A stretch of DNA of 64,000 nt from Ceratorhiza oryzae-sativae (taxonomy: Eukaryota > Basidiomycota > Agaricomycetes > Cantharellales > Ceratobasidiaceae). Positions 47,313-59,164 of the stretch are shown here, piece after piece. The stretch covers positions 1-64,000 of the forward strand of contig JARWMV010000061.1 of the NCBI GenBank assembly GCA_030998015.1, in the 5' to 3' direction. Position 1 is the first letter of the stretch; each line of letters begins with the position of its first letter. The notes beneath the pieces were generated by a model. That model was not told the origin of the DNA, did not search any database, and was given only the letters and a program-made list of their open reading frames with translations. A program made the position numbers and the translations under genes.

Positions 47313-48336
47313 AATGTTGTGGCAGGAAACCAGATGGCGGCCTTACGCCGCAATCTATGTGATCACGAATGCTCCAGAAATTTACCCTCTTAAATATGCA
47401 GGAGCTCTTGCGGTCTGAGATTCGTGGTTCCTGGGGCGGAACGGTGGCCTCGAGTAAAGCTTCCATTTTTGGTGCGCTGACGAATCCAAGGGCAACTGAT
47501 CGACGCATTGCGTGACTGATAACCGAAGCATCAAGTTCTCCCTGGATCGCACTAGAATTAACCTAGCCAAAGCCTATTGAATGAACATCAAGTTTGCGGA
47601 TTTCGGGCTGTCGATTTATATCTGGGCATATCTATCGTATTGGAAACTTCCACGCACCAAGTGACACTAATCCCGGCCGTGCAATCGACCCGGAACATCC
47701 AACTCCACGGCATGTCATATCCTCCGCAAACCCGAGCACCCCCGAAGACTTGCTCCGCTTGCTGATATCTATCGTCTGGCGTACCGAGGCGACCTCCGCT
47801 CCACGACGGCTATCACAAGTAGGGTCAAGGGGGGCAGGCCAGTTGGTCTTGCAAATGCTGTGGATAGCAAATTAATCAACCCACGCGCTCATTCGTTCCG
47901 AGAACCAACGAAGGCATCCCGCTCGGGTTGAGCGTGACTACCGTCTGCTCGGTTGAAAAATCACAGCGATAACCAGACATGCAATTTTTACCTCAAATTC
48001 GTTTCGGCTCAAAATTCATAATCCTGTCTTAAACGTCAAGACTCCTATTCGTCTGGCAGGGGTCAGGCACTCCGCTAGAGACCGGTCTCTACTCGTGGCG
48101 GCCCCTTCTCTAGGTGTGAGGTGTTTTCCTTTTTGCCAGCTCGATCTAGTCATGAACACATCGTAAACAGGGCAGTCCAGCTTCAAACGGCGATCGACTC
48201 ACAAATGTGGGACATTCTAGATGCCAATGAGCGCCGACCTGTCCAACACTTTAATCTCGTCAAGTTCCTCTTTCCGAATTATATATTGGAGGGGGCGATC
48301 ATTTTCGGTACAGGCGGTAGATACCCCCCCCTCGCG

Positions 48337-50079
48337 ATGACCCTTATGTACTGCACACCACGTTTTGCCCTCTACGCATTGACCTGGGCTTCGTATGCAA
48401 TGAGCCAGGCCACCATTCGTGTAGACGACTCGAACGTTTACAGTGCTACAAACCCTACTGGTATCCAGTACAGTAAGACAGGCTGGAGTACCGTCACGTC
48501 TGGCGATGCCAATAAGAGATACCAGGGCACATACACTCAGAGCCGGACATACGGCTCACAAGCCTGGTTTGCCTTCCGAGGTGGGCGCCAATCATCAGTG
48601 TACTTCCCCAGTTGATAAATCTCGCTTTCGGATTCAGGCAGCTCTATCGCATATTATGCTGATAAGCCCGCTGGATTTGGCGCCGTCACGCTTTCGCTCG
48701 ATGGATCGGAGAATATCAACGTGAACTGGACAAACACTGGAGTGAACACATTGTATCAACAGAACATCTGGTTCGCTGGAGGTTTGGGCCCTGGCGACCA
48801 CACCGTTGTCCTCGGTAACACAAACGTAAACAATGCATCAATAGGTCTGGACTATTTTGCGTAAGCTCCCTGCCATCTTGGTGGACGGGAGTTGCTAACA
48901 TTATCTTAGGGTCACTCCACCATCTGATGGTGATATCAGGCCACAAGGCTACGGTCCGTAAGTTATTATTTTCATTTACATTCTCTGTCAGAACCTCAAG
49001 CAAACACCAGTGGCGCGACCGGTGTCCCCTCCGCAGCGGTACTAGTCGACAACGAGAGCAACGAAATGAGCTACTCAGGGTCCGCGTGGGATAGATGGGT
49101 GAGGCAATTTGTTTACTATACAAGCATTAGCTTAGATATAAACTGGCGCAGAATACAGATTCCAACAGCACAAATCAAGCCATGTATTTCAACAACACGG
49201 AGCACTGCGCCATCACACCGGGAGCCATAGCCACGTTTACCTTCAACGGAACTGCCTTGTGGTATTTTTCCGACGACCTCGCGACCAACTCCAAGGTTCA
49301 GTTTAGTGTTGACGGAGTGGCCGAGCAAATCGTGGATACCGCGACGAACGGTAACCTATGGGTCTGTAATCTCATCGCTGTTGAGAACACACTTTGATGT
49401 GTATCTCTCGTTTACAGACTGGTCAGAAACTGTTTTGGAATATCTCTGGCTTGCTTGCTGGGCCTCATACCGTAACTATGACCCATGTCGGCTCAGATGG
49501 AGACTATGCTTGCATTGATTTCTACATGTATCTGCCAAGGTTTGTTTCGCCACATATATTTATGACTTGCATGATATTGAACCCGAATGCCAAGTTCGGC
49601 AAGCACAATTACGCCTACCCCTTCACCCACGATAACACCGACACCGACACTGACTCCTATTCCGTCCTCCAAATCTACTTCAGTAGCGGCTATAGCGGGC
49701 GGTGCCGCTGGAGGAGCGGCTTTCGTTCTGCTGCTGACGGGGCTGCTCTTGTGGTATCGAGCACGCAAGCACCGCCAGCCTCACGGTCCTCATCATGAGA
49801 CGTATGGTGAAGAGGCGGCCTATCATAATAAACCGGTTCACCTTACCAGTAACCTTGGGCGCGGCTCGGGAATCGAACAAGGTCAGTATAATCCGTATGG
49901 TAATATGGTACGTCTCATCGTCTTTACCCTAATTCTGCCTCACATTAACATAATATCCAGGCAGAACAAACCTCAATGACGCAGAGTGAGCGTTCAGAGT
50001 TCCTGTTGTAAAATTATTCTAATTTTGATTAGCTGCATGGGCGGGCACGACCTATCATGGGCACCCAGAAGTGCAATAA
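48337..50079 (+). CDS. Single-pass secretory-pathway membrane protein, copy B
   Basis: Nine exons: 48337-48580, 48638-48860, 48911-48958, 49011-49098, 49152-49361, 49418-49539, 49595-49907, 49961-49985 and 50033-50079, together 1320 nt (439 residues). Exon lengths equal those of copy A except the stalk/TM exon (313 versus 325 nt, four codons shorter). The protein has a signal peptide ending AMSQA, the same duplicated beta-rich ectodomain, a TP-rich stalk, TM helix AAIAGGAAGGAAFVLLLTG and tail YNPYGNM...HPEVQ. The stalk differs most (PTPSPTITPTPTLTPIP), as expected for a flexible O-glycosylated linker. Both copies look functional, so the pair has been kept since duplication. Function unknown; probably cell-surface sensing or adhesion. 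Confidence 0.85.
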
Positions 50080-51479
50080 AGGATTTCTTGCTCAATGTCT
50101 TCGTATGGTTCTTTCGCAACCGCGTCTCATAAATTTCAGGATTTCACTTTTTGTTGGATTACAAATATGTGCTTCCTGTTTCGGAGTTGATAATCGTGTA
50201 ATGAAGAAGGGTTACATTTCCTCATAGGGTGCGCGACGCTCGGTCGACTCAGACGAGAAAGAGATGGGCTATGCGGGGCCAAATCTCGGTCGATGTAGCT
50301 ACTTCTACACCCAGGGAGGCACACCGCACAGGTAATGGCAGTTGGGGGGCTGACGAGTTGGGAGGGCGAGGCGGGAGGAGGTCTAGCAACTAGGATAGGG
50401 GGGTCAACGATGGGAGCCTAGCATGAGAAGCACGGCGGGGATTATGTAGCACGCGATTAGTCAAGGGATATCGCTTCGATCGGAGTGCCGAATGATCTAC
50501 GCCCACAAGCCGTGGGGGGGAGGCGAATAAGCGTTAAATTTACAATCATATCCGTTCATGTATGCGGCATGTTTGTACTTTTGCGTCCCTTTCTGAAATC
50601 ATGCGTCCCCCTTGTGAAAACTTTCTTCCCTTGGTTCTCTAACTTCGGAGTTGAACTAAGGTGTAGTTTTCTCTTTCATTTTTCATGTATTTCTTTTCTT
50701 ACTGTCCTTTGTAGTACATTTGTATCCAGGTACGGCCAATATATCAAGTTCTCCACCTTCGTAGTTGAGCTAAGTACATTCTTGTCTAGCTCCCCCGAAA
50801 CCTCCCTGCGTGAGAATGGGTGAGCTAAATGCAGGGGATATCATCGGACCTCTATTGCGTTCACGCGGATAAGCCTTATATAAATATATAGTAGGCAAAA
50901 ATCGAAAGTAAAAATGGCGAAGGGTGCTGTTGGAGGCGAAAGCATTCAATAGCCATGAATTTGCTTTTGCGTGCAGTGGAAGTGAAGGCATATGGATCTT
51001 TTGTTGATCTTTATGTTCAACGGGTGCGCTTTATACATAAAACTGTGAGACGAATGGCAGAGATGCGTAAATACGCGGGATGTGTGATATTCAACAGTTC
51101 AAATGCCGTTTCTGCATTGGGAATGCTTCTTTGACATCTGCTATGGATTGACGTTGACGAGCTCAGGCTCTCAGCTGTCAATAAGTCCAACCCCGTCGCA
51201 AGCTCACCCGATGGAGGGTGTACTTTAGAAATTTTCGTCCCTTGATAGTTCTGACTTAGATTCGTTGATTCGAATCTCAAGGTTCCATGTACCGCTGGTA
51301 ACGCCAATTAGCTGACGACGAATGTGAAGGCTCTACGTGGAGCGCTGACTCAGCAATTCAAATCATGCGCGGATGTATGAGTTGTCCATCACCACGACGA
51401 CACTTGGCCGCCTGGAGATAAAAAGACCTCTTCTTCCTCGTCGCCTCTTGAGAAAATCGAAATAAAAACAACCAGGATA
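50080..51479. other. Spacer upstream of GPI18, with about 850 bp absent from copy A
   Basis: 50080-50230 and 51080-51479 match copy A; 50230-51080 does not. The private part includes T-rich sequence and a 112-codon frame (50485-50823) without recognisable motifs. No element ends found. Confidence 0.4.
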
Positions 51480-53150
51480 ATGGATTTAATCTCCCCGAGA
51501 AATCGGCTACGCCTCGCCTTTGTTTGCGCTGCGCTTTTCGCTCAAGTCTTGGGACCCCAAGTCCCAGCGTTTGATACCTCACACTTGATCAAGACTCACT
51601 ACCCCCAAGGCCCTAATTCCCAGTCTATTCTTAATGATGATTATTCATTCGCTCATGATTTCCAGCTACATCCTTCGTCGGGTTCTGAGCTGGAACATCC
51701 TTTTTTCGAACCTCAGCTCGTAGATTCTGCTGGTCTAAGATGGGACGCACTCCATTATCAATCCATAGCGCTCAATGCCTTCTATTTATATGAGCACCAG
51801 TACGCATTTCCACCCGGGGTCCCCATTGTCTTGCGTGTCGTCCATCTCGGAAAGCAAGGTCTACTGCGCGTACTTGAATACACTCGGATGAAAGACCGTC
51901 TGGGCGTATACCTGATATCCGGGATCTTTATGACTCTCAAAGCCCTACTGATAGGCTTCTTATCCTCTGAGCCATGCTTAGAGCTTTATTCGTGAGTCCA
52001 GACTGCTTTCGCTGCAGTTTTTCGATTACCAAACTTCCAAAATTCATCGCAACAACTACGAACGTTCTACGACGCAGATTGACCGCTTCGATATCCCACT
52101 CACATCACTTTGCATATTTGACTTCAGCGATTTTTATCCTCATGGGGGCGCCACCAGTCGTATTTCGGAACGCCTACGCGGAACCGTTTTTCGCGTATTT
52201 CTCTTTTAGAGGTTAGCACCGAGTTTTGTACATGATGTGGCACTTTTTAATTAACTCAAATAGGCATGAGATCGCATCATCATCACGGATATCTCATGGC
52301 TTCATTCTATTTCTCCCTGGCCACTTGTTTTCGATCTAACGGTATCATCATGGCCGGGTTTATGATCTACAGCCTACTTGTTCGTCCGATGATAGAGTAT
52401 TGCATCTTGAGAACAAGATATTCCACTTTGAGCGGTCATCATGCCCCTAAAATCCTCCTCGGTGCTATCAAACAAATACGAATACGCGCCATTCTCTACG
52501 CTTCGTTCCTTTCGGCGATCGTAGTCGCACCTTTTATCGCCCACCAGTATCTTGGATATATCACATTTTGTGTTGGCCCAAAAGATCTCTCCAGTGATGG
52601 TCGGTTCCCTCGCCCTTGGTGTTCTTCCCGCATCCCCTCCATATATTCATTCGTCCAATCCCAGTATTGGGAAGTTGGGTTCTTACGGTACTGGACCGTG
52701 GCACAAATTCCTAACTTTCTCCTTGCCACGCCAGTGTTATCTCTAGTAAGCGGGTCGATCATTAAATTTCTGTGGACTATCTGTATCAGATCAAAGGGCG
52801 TTCTGTCAACCCCCCAAAAGTCGACAAAAACATCCACCTCGTCTTTTAGCCCAAGTGAAACGATAGCCCTCACGCTCCTTCCCTATGCGATTCATGCACT
52901 CGCGCTGTCCATGTTGCTGTTTACGTCTGCTCACGTCCAGATCGCCCTTCGTGTTTTACCGGCTGCGACTCCGTGGGCCTCGTGGGTGGGAGCTGCGCTC
53001 CTGGTGGCTGGTGCTAAACGTCAAGGCAGTTCGGCTGTCGGTCAACCTCTCCCTTGGTATATTTTTGTATCACATTTGTGGATCCGATGGATTGTTCTTT
53101 GGGTTTTTGTCAGCAGCGTCCTCTGGCTTGCTTTTCTCCCCCCTGCGTAG
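51480..53150 (+). CDS. GPI18: GPI mannosyltransferase 2 (PIG-V/Gpi18)
   Basis: Exons 51480-51991, 52018-52211 and 52264-53150, together 1593 nt (530 residues). The enzyme adds the second mannose to the GPI anchor precursor in the ER lumen. Family marks: LRWDALHYQSIA...YLYEHQYAFPPGVP (about residues 85-115), FRNAYAEPFFAYFSFRG (about 220), ATCFRSNGI (about 250) and GFLRYWTVAQIPNFLLATPV (about 370), with several hydrophobic spans to the C-terminus. The second intron (52 nt) is ordinary. The first (GTGAGT...CTGCAG) would be only 26 nt, unusually short; it exactly restores frame, but an indel in a slightly damaged gene is the alternative. This is the only potentially functional copy in the window. 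A longer intron with other borders cannot be excluded. Confidence 0.82.
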
Positions 53151-53960
53151 TGCACATGTCGTAATTATTCAAGCGAAGCCTCTAATTGTCTTATTGACCA
53201 TGGCTATGCATTTTACACTTTGACCATTGTCTGTATGAAAGCGTCATATTGGCACAAGCAAGCGGTACCATTACCAACCCATTCAATCAACATAAACCCC
53301 ATTGCTTCCTGTGTTTCATCCTTTACAAACGTACTGCTGTATAAGTTGCTAGGGCACATGTTATCAGTTAGATCAATTGCATCATGTGTTGGTGTCAATA
53401 GATGTCAAACAGTGATTACAGGATGTGTGCCTGTCAGACAAATTGTGTTGGTGCTCTTGGTGCACACCTCCAGCCCTTTGTTGTCAGCTGTTGATATCTA
53501 TCTGATATAAATGTATCTATAACATGCTGTATGTGCACATGGCCCAGTGATTAAGACCAATAAATATATGATATATTCAGATGTGAAGATAACTACCTAC
53601 AGAGCAAGATTGCACTCCTTATATACATGATAAATGTCACAACCCACTGCTTGCCTGGGTGTGTGTGTGTAATAAGGGTGATGTGGACAGGCTGGTGAAA
53701 CCAGTCTGCCCCCCAGTACAGTGGGGGGGATGTCAGGATGAAGCAATCTGGGGGACCCAGAGCAGCTTCATGGCTGTATTTATACTCCTCTATGTACATG
53801 ATCACATAAGCATACATGGTTTGGTATCAGTCAGCATGAATGGTGGATCAGTAAGCAGGTGATTGGCAGTTACTAATCCCTCTAGCCACATGACTAATGC
53901 ACCATCAGTGGCTGACTGATCATATCAGTCAGCCCCATTACTCATCCAAAATACAATATG
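53151..53960. other. CpG-poor repeat-derived flank of the Gypsy element
   Basis: No gene seen. Contains a (GT)n run near 53660, a C6/G7 hairpin at 53709-53729 and 'gatcagtaagcaggtg' text related to 8160-8210. The 5-bp TSD copy ATATG is at 53956-53960. Confidence 0.45.
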
Positions 53961-54335
53961 TGTCAACAACGACAAGTCAGGTGGTGAGAAAAATAGTAAG
54001 AAAAGAAAAGAACTTGTATTCGATGAGAGGTCAAGTTCTTGAGGAGCCCTCTGCAAACTTGACCTGGTTTATATACATAGTACAAGCCACATCATAACAA
54101 ACAAGTCTGTACAGTGAGTCACAACTGATAAGAGATAGAAGCAGTAGAAGCAACTGCGGAACTGCAGAATTTCACATCAGAGTTGAAATACATCTTGGTT
54201 GTCAGTCTGGAACATCCTCTGAATCACATGACACAGATATACCATAAAAGGCAAGTATGTTTGAAGCTGGTCTCATAAAATGTAGTAAATCAAGAAAATA
54301 TTACAGAGTGGATATATGCATGTCAGTTTGTGACA
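53961..54335 (-). repeat. Gypsy 3' LTR
   Basis: 375 bp, matching 61835-62207. The pol stop codon (54323-54325) lies 11 bp inside it. Confidence 0.9.
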
Positions 54336-57133
54336 CTTCCCCCCTTCAAGGCACAGGGGTCATGGGGTGCCTTTGGGTGTGACTTGACATAGTCAGCAAT
54401 GAGTTCTGGTGCGTTGACCAGGTCATCATAGGTTAACCATTGTTGCTTGTTGTAGCTGAGCCACTTGACATAGTATTCAAAGATGTTAGATCTTTTGTTG
54501 TATCGTGACTTTATGATCTGTTCCACTTCAAATTCTTCTTCCCCTTCTGGAGTTACCACAGGTGGTGGTGGGGGAACCTGATGGCCATAGGGGTTGTCTT
54601 TATATTTGGTGAGGAGTGAGACGTGAAACACTGGGTGTATTTTCATGGTTATTGGTAGGTCCAGTTTGTAGGCATGTGTGCCATGTTGTGCTACCACCTT
54701 GAATGGTCCAACTCTTTTGTGGGCCAGTTTCCTGGAGGCCTGATGTGTCTGTATGTTTTTGGTATCAAGCCAGACTTTGTCTCCAACCTTAATAGCTTCA
54801 GGAGTCCGATGCTTCTGGTTGTAGTATTCCTTGATCCTCTGGTTTGCTATTTCCAGGGCTGCCTTAAGTTTGTCATGGCCCTTTTGGAGCCATTCTGCAT
54901 GGTTGTCTGCTAAAGGGAGTTCTGGTTCCTCCCTGTCCCCAACTGCTAGCCTTGGGTGGAAACTGTAGTTTGCAAAGAATGGTGATTTGCCAGTTGAGGT
55001 GTTGACACCATTATTGTAGGCAAATTCAGCCAATGGTAGGAGCAAGACCCAGTCGTCTTGTCTGTCTGATACATAGTGTCTGATGTACCCTTCCACTACT
55101 TGGTTGGCCTGTTTGGACTGGCCATCTGTCTGAGGGTGGTATGCTGTGGAGTAGGAGGGTTTTATATCCAGTCGTTTGTATAAGTGCCTTAAGAATTTGG
55201 ATGCAAAGTTGGGGCCGCGGTCTGAGATTGTTTTCCGTGGTAACCCATGAAGTTCCCATACATATGTTAGGAACAAGTTGGTGCAATCCATAGCACTGGC
55301 TTCCGATTGACATGGAATAAAGTGGACCATTTTTGTCAGGTGGTCGACAACTGTAAATATGGTGTCAAACCCCTCTGACAGGGGTAGCCCAGTGATCAGA
55401 TCATAAGTAATTTCCTCCCAACGTTTTTCTGGTGTGGGTATTGGGTTTAGGAGCCCTGGGGGAACTTGGTTGCTGTGCTTGTTCCTGATGCATGACTTGC
55501 AGTGTGTGACGTATTCGTTGACTGATTTTTTCATTGATAACCATGTGTATTTGCAATTTAACAATTCATATGTTCTGAACTGTCCTGGGTGTCCTGCTGC
55601 TGGGCTGTCATGACGGCTTTCGATGACCAGTTTGCAAAGTTCTTTGTTATTTGGGACATAGATTCTGCCCTTGTGTCGTAAGAGTCCTTTGTCCCATTCC
55701 CAATCTTTGACCTTCTCATTGTCATCTAGGGCTTTTAGGACCTTTGATAGGTGTTTGTCCCCTGGGATAGCATCCCTAATGAGTTGTTCCAGGTCATTGT
55801 CTGGCGTGATTGCTTGCAGGCATAGCGATTTCAGCTCCAAAAATTGGTTTTGTGCAAGCAGAGCTTGGCTCTCACCCCCCTCTTTAGGGATGTGTCTTGA
55901 CAGCCTAGAGAGTATGTCTGCCCGGCCATTCTTTGCCCCTTCAATATATAGAATCTTGAATTTGAACCTGGATAAGAACTCATGCCACCGTGTGACTTGG
56001 CTGTTCAGTGGCCGATTCGTCTTCCAATACTCCAAATTCTTGTGGTCACAAACAATGTTTACTGGGTGTTTGGCCCCTTCTAGCAAATGACGCCAGTTTT
56101 TGAGGGCCTTTATAATTGCCAGCATTTCTTTGTTGTAGATATCATAATTTCTTTCTGCTGGGACCATTGCCTTGGAGTAATAGGAAATCAGGTGGAGCAT
56201 TCTGTCCTCTCCATATTGCAATAATACAGCGCCTGTGGCATAGCCTGAGGTGTCCATTTCCAAAATGAATGGTTTGTTGGGTTCTGGCTGAATTAGAAGG
56301 GGGGCTTCTTTTAATTTCTGCTTCAGCAGGTTCCATGCCTGATCCCTTTCTTCTGTCCATTCCCATTTTACATCCTTCTTGACAAGTTCATAAAGACATC
56401 TTGTAATTTTCAAAAAGTCTTTTATGAAGTGCCTCAACCAATTTGCAAACCCCAACCCTTCCAGGACTTTGGTTGGGTTGGTAGGGGTTGGCCATTCGAC
56501 AGCTTTTTCAACCTTGGCTGGGTCTACTTTAATTCCCTGGGGGGTCACTACTATTCCCAGGTAATCGACTTTGGTGACATCAAAAACACATTTCTCCAGG
56601 GTGCAATATAGGCCAGCTTTTTGGAGGCAACGTAAGACTTCCTTGACATGTTCATCATGTTCTTCTTGGTTTTTGGAGAATACTAATATGTCATCCATAT
56701 AGATCACAACATAAATGCCCTCAATGTCTTGGAACTCTTCCCGGATCATGGCCATGAAGGTTCCTGGTGTGTTCTTTTGACCAAATTGCATGACTAAGGG
56801 CTTGTACAGCCCATATTTGGTCTTAAAAGCTGCTTTCCATTTGTCCCCTTCCCAAATTTGTATGAGGTTGAAGCCCCACTTTAGATCAAACTTGGTGAAT
56901 ATCTTTGCCCCATGCAGAGTCTCCACAATATCATTGATGCGTGGGAGTGGGTACACATTAGAGACTGTCATTTCATTTAGTCGCTTGTAGTTGATGCACA
57001 TGTGCAACTTCCCATTCTTCTTTTTGACAAATATGACTGGGGATGCCATTGGTGACCTTGAGGGTCTGATATGCCCTGCTTTCAGTTGGCGGTCCAAGGT
57101 TTTGTGCAATTCTGCATCTTCCTTGACACCCAC
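54323..57133 (-). pseudogene. Gypsy pol: RT, RNase H, integrase, chromodomain-like end
   Basis: Open frame following the inserted LTR; its apparent ATG (57133) is created by the insertion and the real frame continues from the protease part. Landmarks: SPVIFVKKKNGKLHMCINYK, RT box YMDDILVF, RNase H LEMDTSGYATGAVL, integrase zinc finger H...H...HCKSC, core ITYDLITGLP and TISDRGPNFASK, and a C-terminal EEEFEVEQIIKSR...YYVKWLSY chromodomain-like segment. In the integrase, the residue 36 after the second Asp is Lys in DGQSKQANQ, where active elements have Glu (TER). Codons 55112-55114 (AAA on the minus strand) fit a CpG to CpA change. About 936 residues. Confidence 0.88.
54336..54347 (-). other. 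Gypsy polypurine tract
   Basis: GAAGGGGGGAAG on the minus strand, directly before the 3' LTR; expected primer for plus-strand DNA synthesis. Confidence 0.8.
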
Positions 57134-58439
57134 TGTTATGGGTCAGGGTACACTTGAATATCTAGAGCTTAAGCAAATGTAGATATGTTAGTATACACTA
57201 ATCGTACTCAATACTTCTTAGACTAGAGTAAGAAGGCTCAAAGTAGTTGCAATGCAATCAAGTAACACTCAAGGTAGTCTTAATCTTTCACAGTGTAAAC
57301 TGACTAATTTATAGGTATAAAGAGCAAGACTACTATGCTCAGGTTCCCTTAGATATCTTAAATGTAGTTCAGCCCTAGTCGCTTGGACTAACTGATACTA
57401 ATCTTAATACTAGGCTTAAGCGATAGCTTATAGGATAGATGGTGGGCTGCCTAATGCATGTACTTCCTCAGCTACAGGTACTTAGATTTCCTCTAATAGC
57501 TGGTACTTAATGTCATGCTCAATCAGGCAATATTGTATCCTTATATATCTCTGTATATAAGATATAATGACTCAGACAGTATATAACTAATATGGTGCTT
57601 TATTCCTCAGTACTAGTTATATAAGAAATCACACACAGACAAGAGAAATAGAAAGAGAAAAGAAACCAATAACCAGTCTGGGTTGAGTAGTGAAGGGAAG
57701 GTGGTCTGGAAGGGCCTCAGAGGAGGTCCTTTTATACCCTGAGGAGGGCATTCCAGAGCCAAATAGATACATGCATGCCAGTGCAATCATCAAAAGAGGG
57801 CACTGCTATACTTGGGGTACACCCTAGCCCAGTATAGGATAAAAGAGTAAAGACAGGGTGTGGATCGAAGGCATTGATGCATCTGAGACCTGCTATTGGC
57901 TTGTAGATCATATTATCATAGTATATACATGTAATGAATGGAGGCTACATCTCAGTGAGTCATGAAGTGAGTCAGAGAAGCTTCTGGATCAATTTGGGAA
58001 GCTCTCCTGACTCACTGGAGTCATTAGATCTTGATTGATGGTCCAGTAAGATTCTAATGATCTTCGGGCCATTCCGGCACGAGGATCCGGTGGATCGCGA
58101 CGATCTTCGGGCAGCAGATACTGCCGAAGATTAGCTATCGATAGAGCACCAGATCGCTTTGATAGCGTAAGCGGTTGCCGAGATATGAGCGTTGCAATGT
58201 TGTAATCAATATCTCCTGATAAGAGGAAATATCGCAACCTCTGTATCTCTCTGAGATCTTATTGTAAAAACTAATAAAATATGCGTTGGAGAGCGGGAAA
58301 TTTGTACTATTTAATGAACATAAAATAGTACAATTCAGAGCGCATACAAATTCGAGTATTTCACAATTTAATTACAGAGGCATTGCTTGAGGTTGGCAGA
58401 GCAGACTAAAATAATAGAAAATGTTAGTGATCCATAACA
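57134..58439 (-). repeat. Solo LTR, copy 2 of the 1.3 kb family, nested in Gypsy pol
   Basis: 1306 bp, TGTTATGG...CCATAACA, flanked by CCCAC at 57129-57133 and 58440-58444. Removing it and one CCCAC rejoins protease to RT in one frame (…IYSVG/VKEDAEL…). It is nearly identical to 9364-10668 and has normal CpG, so it is younger than its host element. Confidence 0.93.
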
Positions 58440-59164
58440 CCCACACTATATATGGGGCCATGCCTTGGCTTGGCATCTGGTTTTAAATCTATTTCCATAT
58501 CCCACTTCCTATGGGGTGGTAACGGCTGGATGTCATCTTCTTCAGCAAATATTTTCTTGAACTCCCTGTATTTGGTTGGGAGGGAATCTAAAGAATCCAA
58601 CTGGAGCTCCTTGGGTTTGTTTGCTTGCACATGTAGGGGTTTTGTAATGCAGTGTTTCAAGCATATTGGCAAGTTGAACTTCATATCTTTCCCCTCCCAA
58701 TCAATGTCTGGGTTATGGAATTTGAGCCACAACATGCCCAGAACTAGATCATTTTTGCCAACATTCACAATGTAGGCACTGAGGATCTCTCGGTGCTCTT
58801 GAATGCACAACTCAAAGGTGCAGTAATGGGTCACAGACCCAGAGTCTATCTCCCTTCCATTGATTACCCTTAGTTTCTTGGGTGTTTTTAGGACGACGGT
58901 AGGAATATGGTATTGTTTAACCAAATCTTCATGTATAAATACTGACGTGGCCCCTGAGTCAATCATGGCCCATCCGTTGAATTTTTTCATGTTATATGCA
59001 GACTTGCATTTGGGGGTTATGCACAGAGGGAATGCATGAAAGAAAAACTGTAGTTGTGATTGGTTTCCTAACAACATACATTCCATTTCCATATTTTTAT
59101 TTTCATTATGCGCATTTTGTAACATAGCGCCCAAGACCGCCCCCCTGGCACGGTTTGAGCTCAT
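58440..59164 (-). pseudogene. Gypsy pol N-terminal part: aspartic protease
   Basis: Starts ATGAGCTC at 59164, overlapping the gag stop by ATGA. Retropepsin motif GWAMIDSGATSVFIHEDLV, then NDLVLGMLWLKFHNPDIDW, then the linker to RT (KFKKIFAEEDDIQPLPPHRK-like, ending KPRHGPIYSVG). Cut at 58444 by the solo LTR. The catalytic D-S-G is intact. Confidence 0.85.

Larger units (their letters stand above)
47313..53150. repeat. Segmental duplication, copy B
   Basis: Same order and orientation as copy A, with normal CpG throughout. Unique to B is about 850 bp at 50230-51080. The upstream block 47313-48336 matches 32580-33640 and includes the strongly conserved stretch 48166-48300 just before the membrane-protein ATG. 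Confidence 0.85.

Noticed and set aside
47577..47640. Kinase-like NIKFADFGLS text upstream of the copy B membrane protein
   Set aside because: Ten residues only, followed by stops, not preserved in copy A and without other kinase motifs nearby; probably chance.
53709..53729. C6-G7 hairpin as a regulatory RNA
   Set aside because: A simple base run in decayed repeat DNA with no transcript context.
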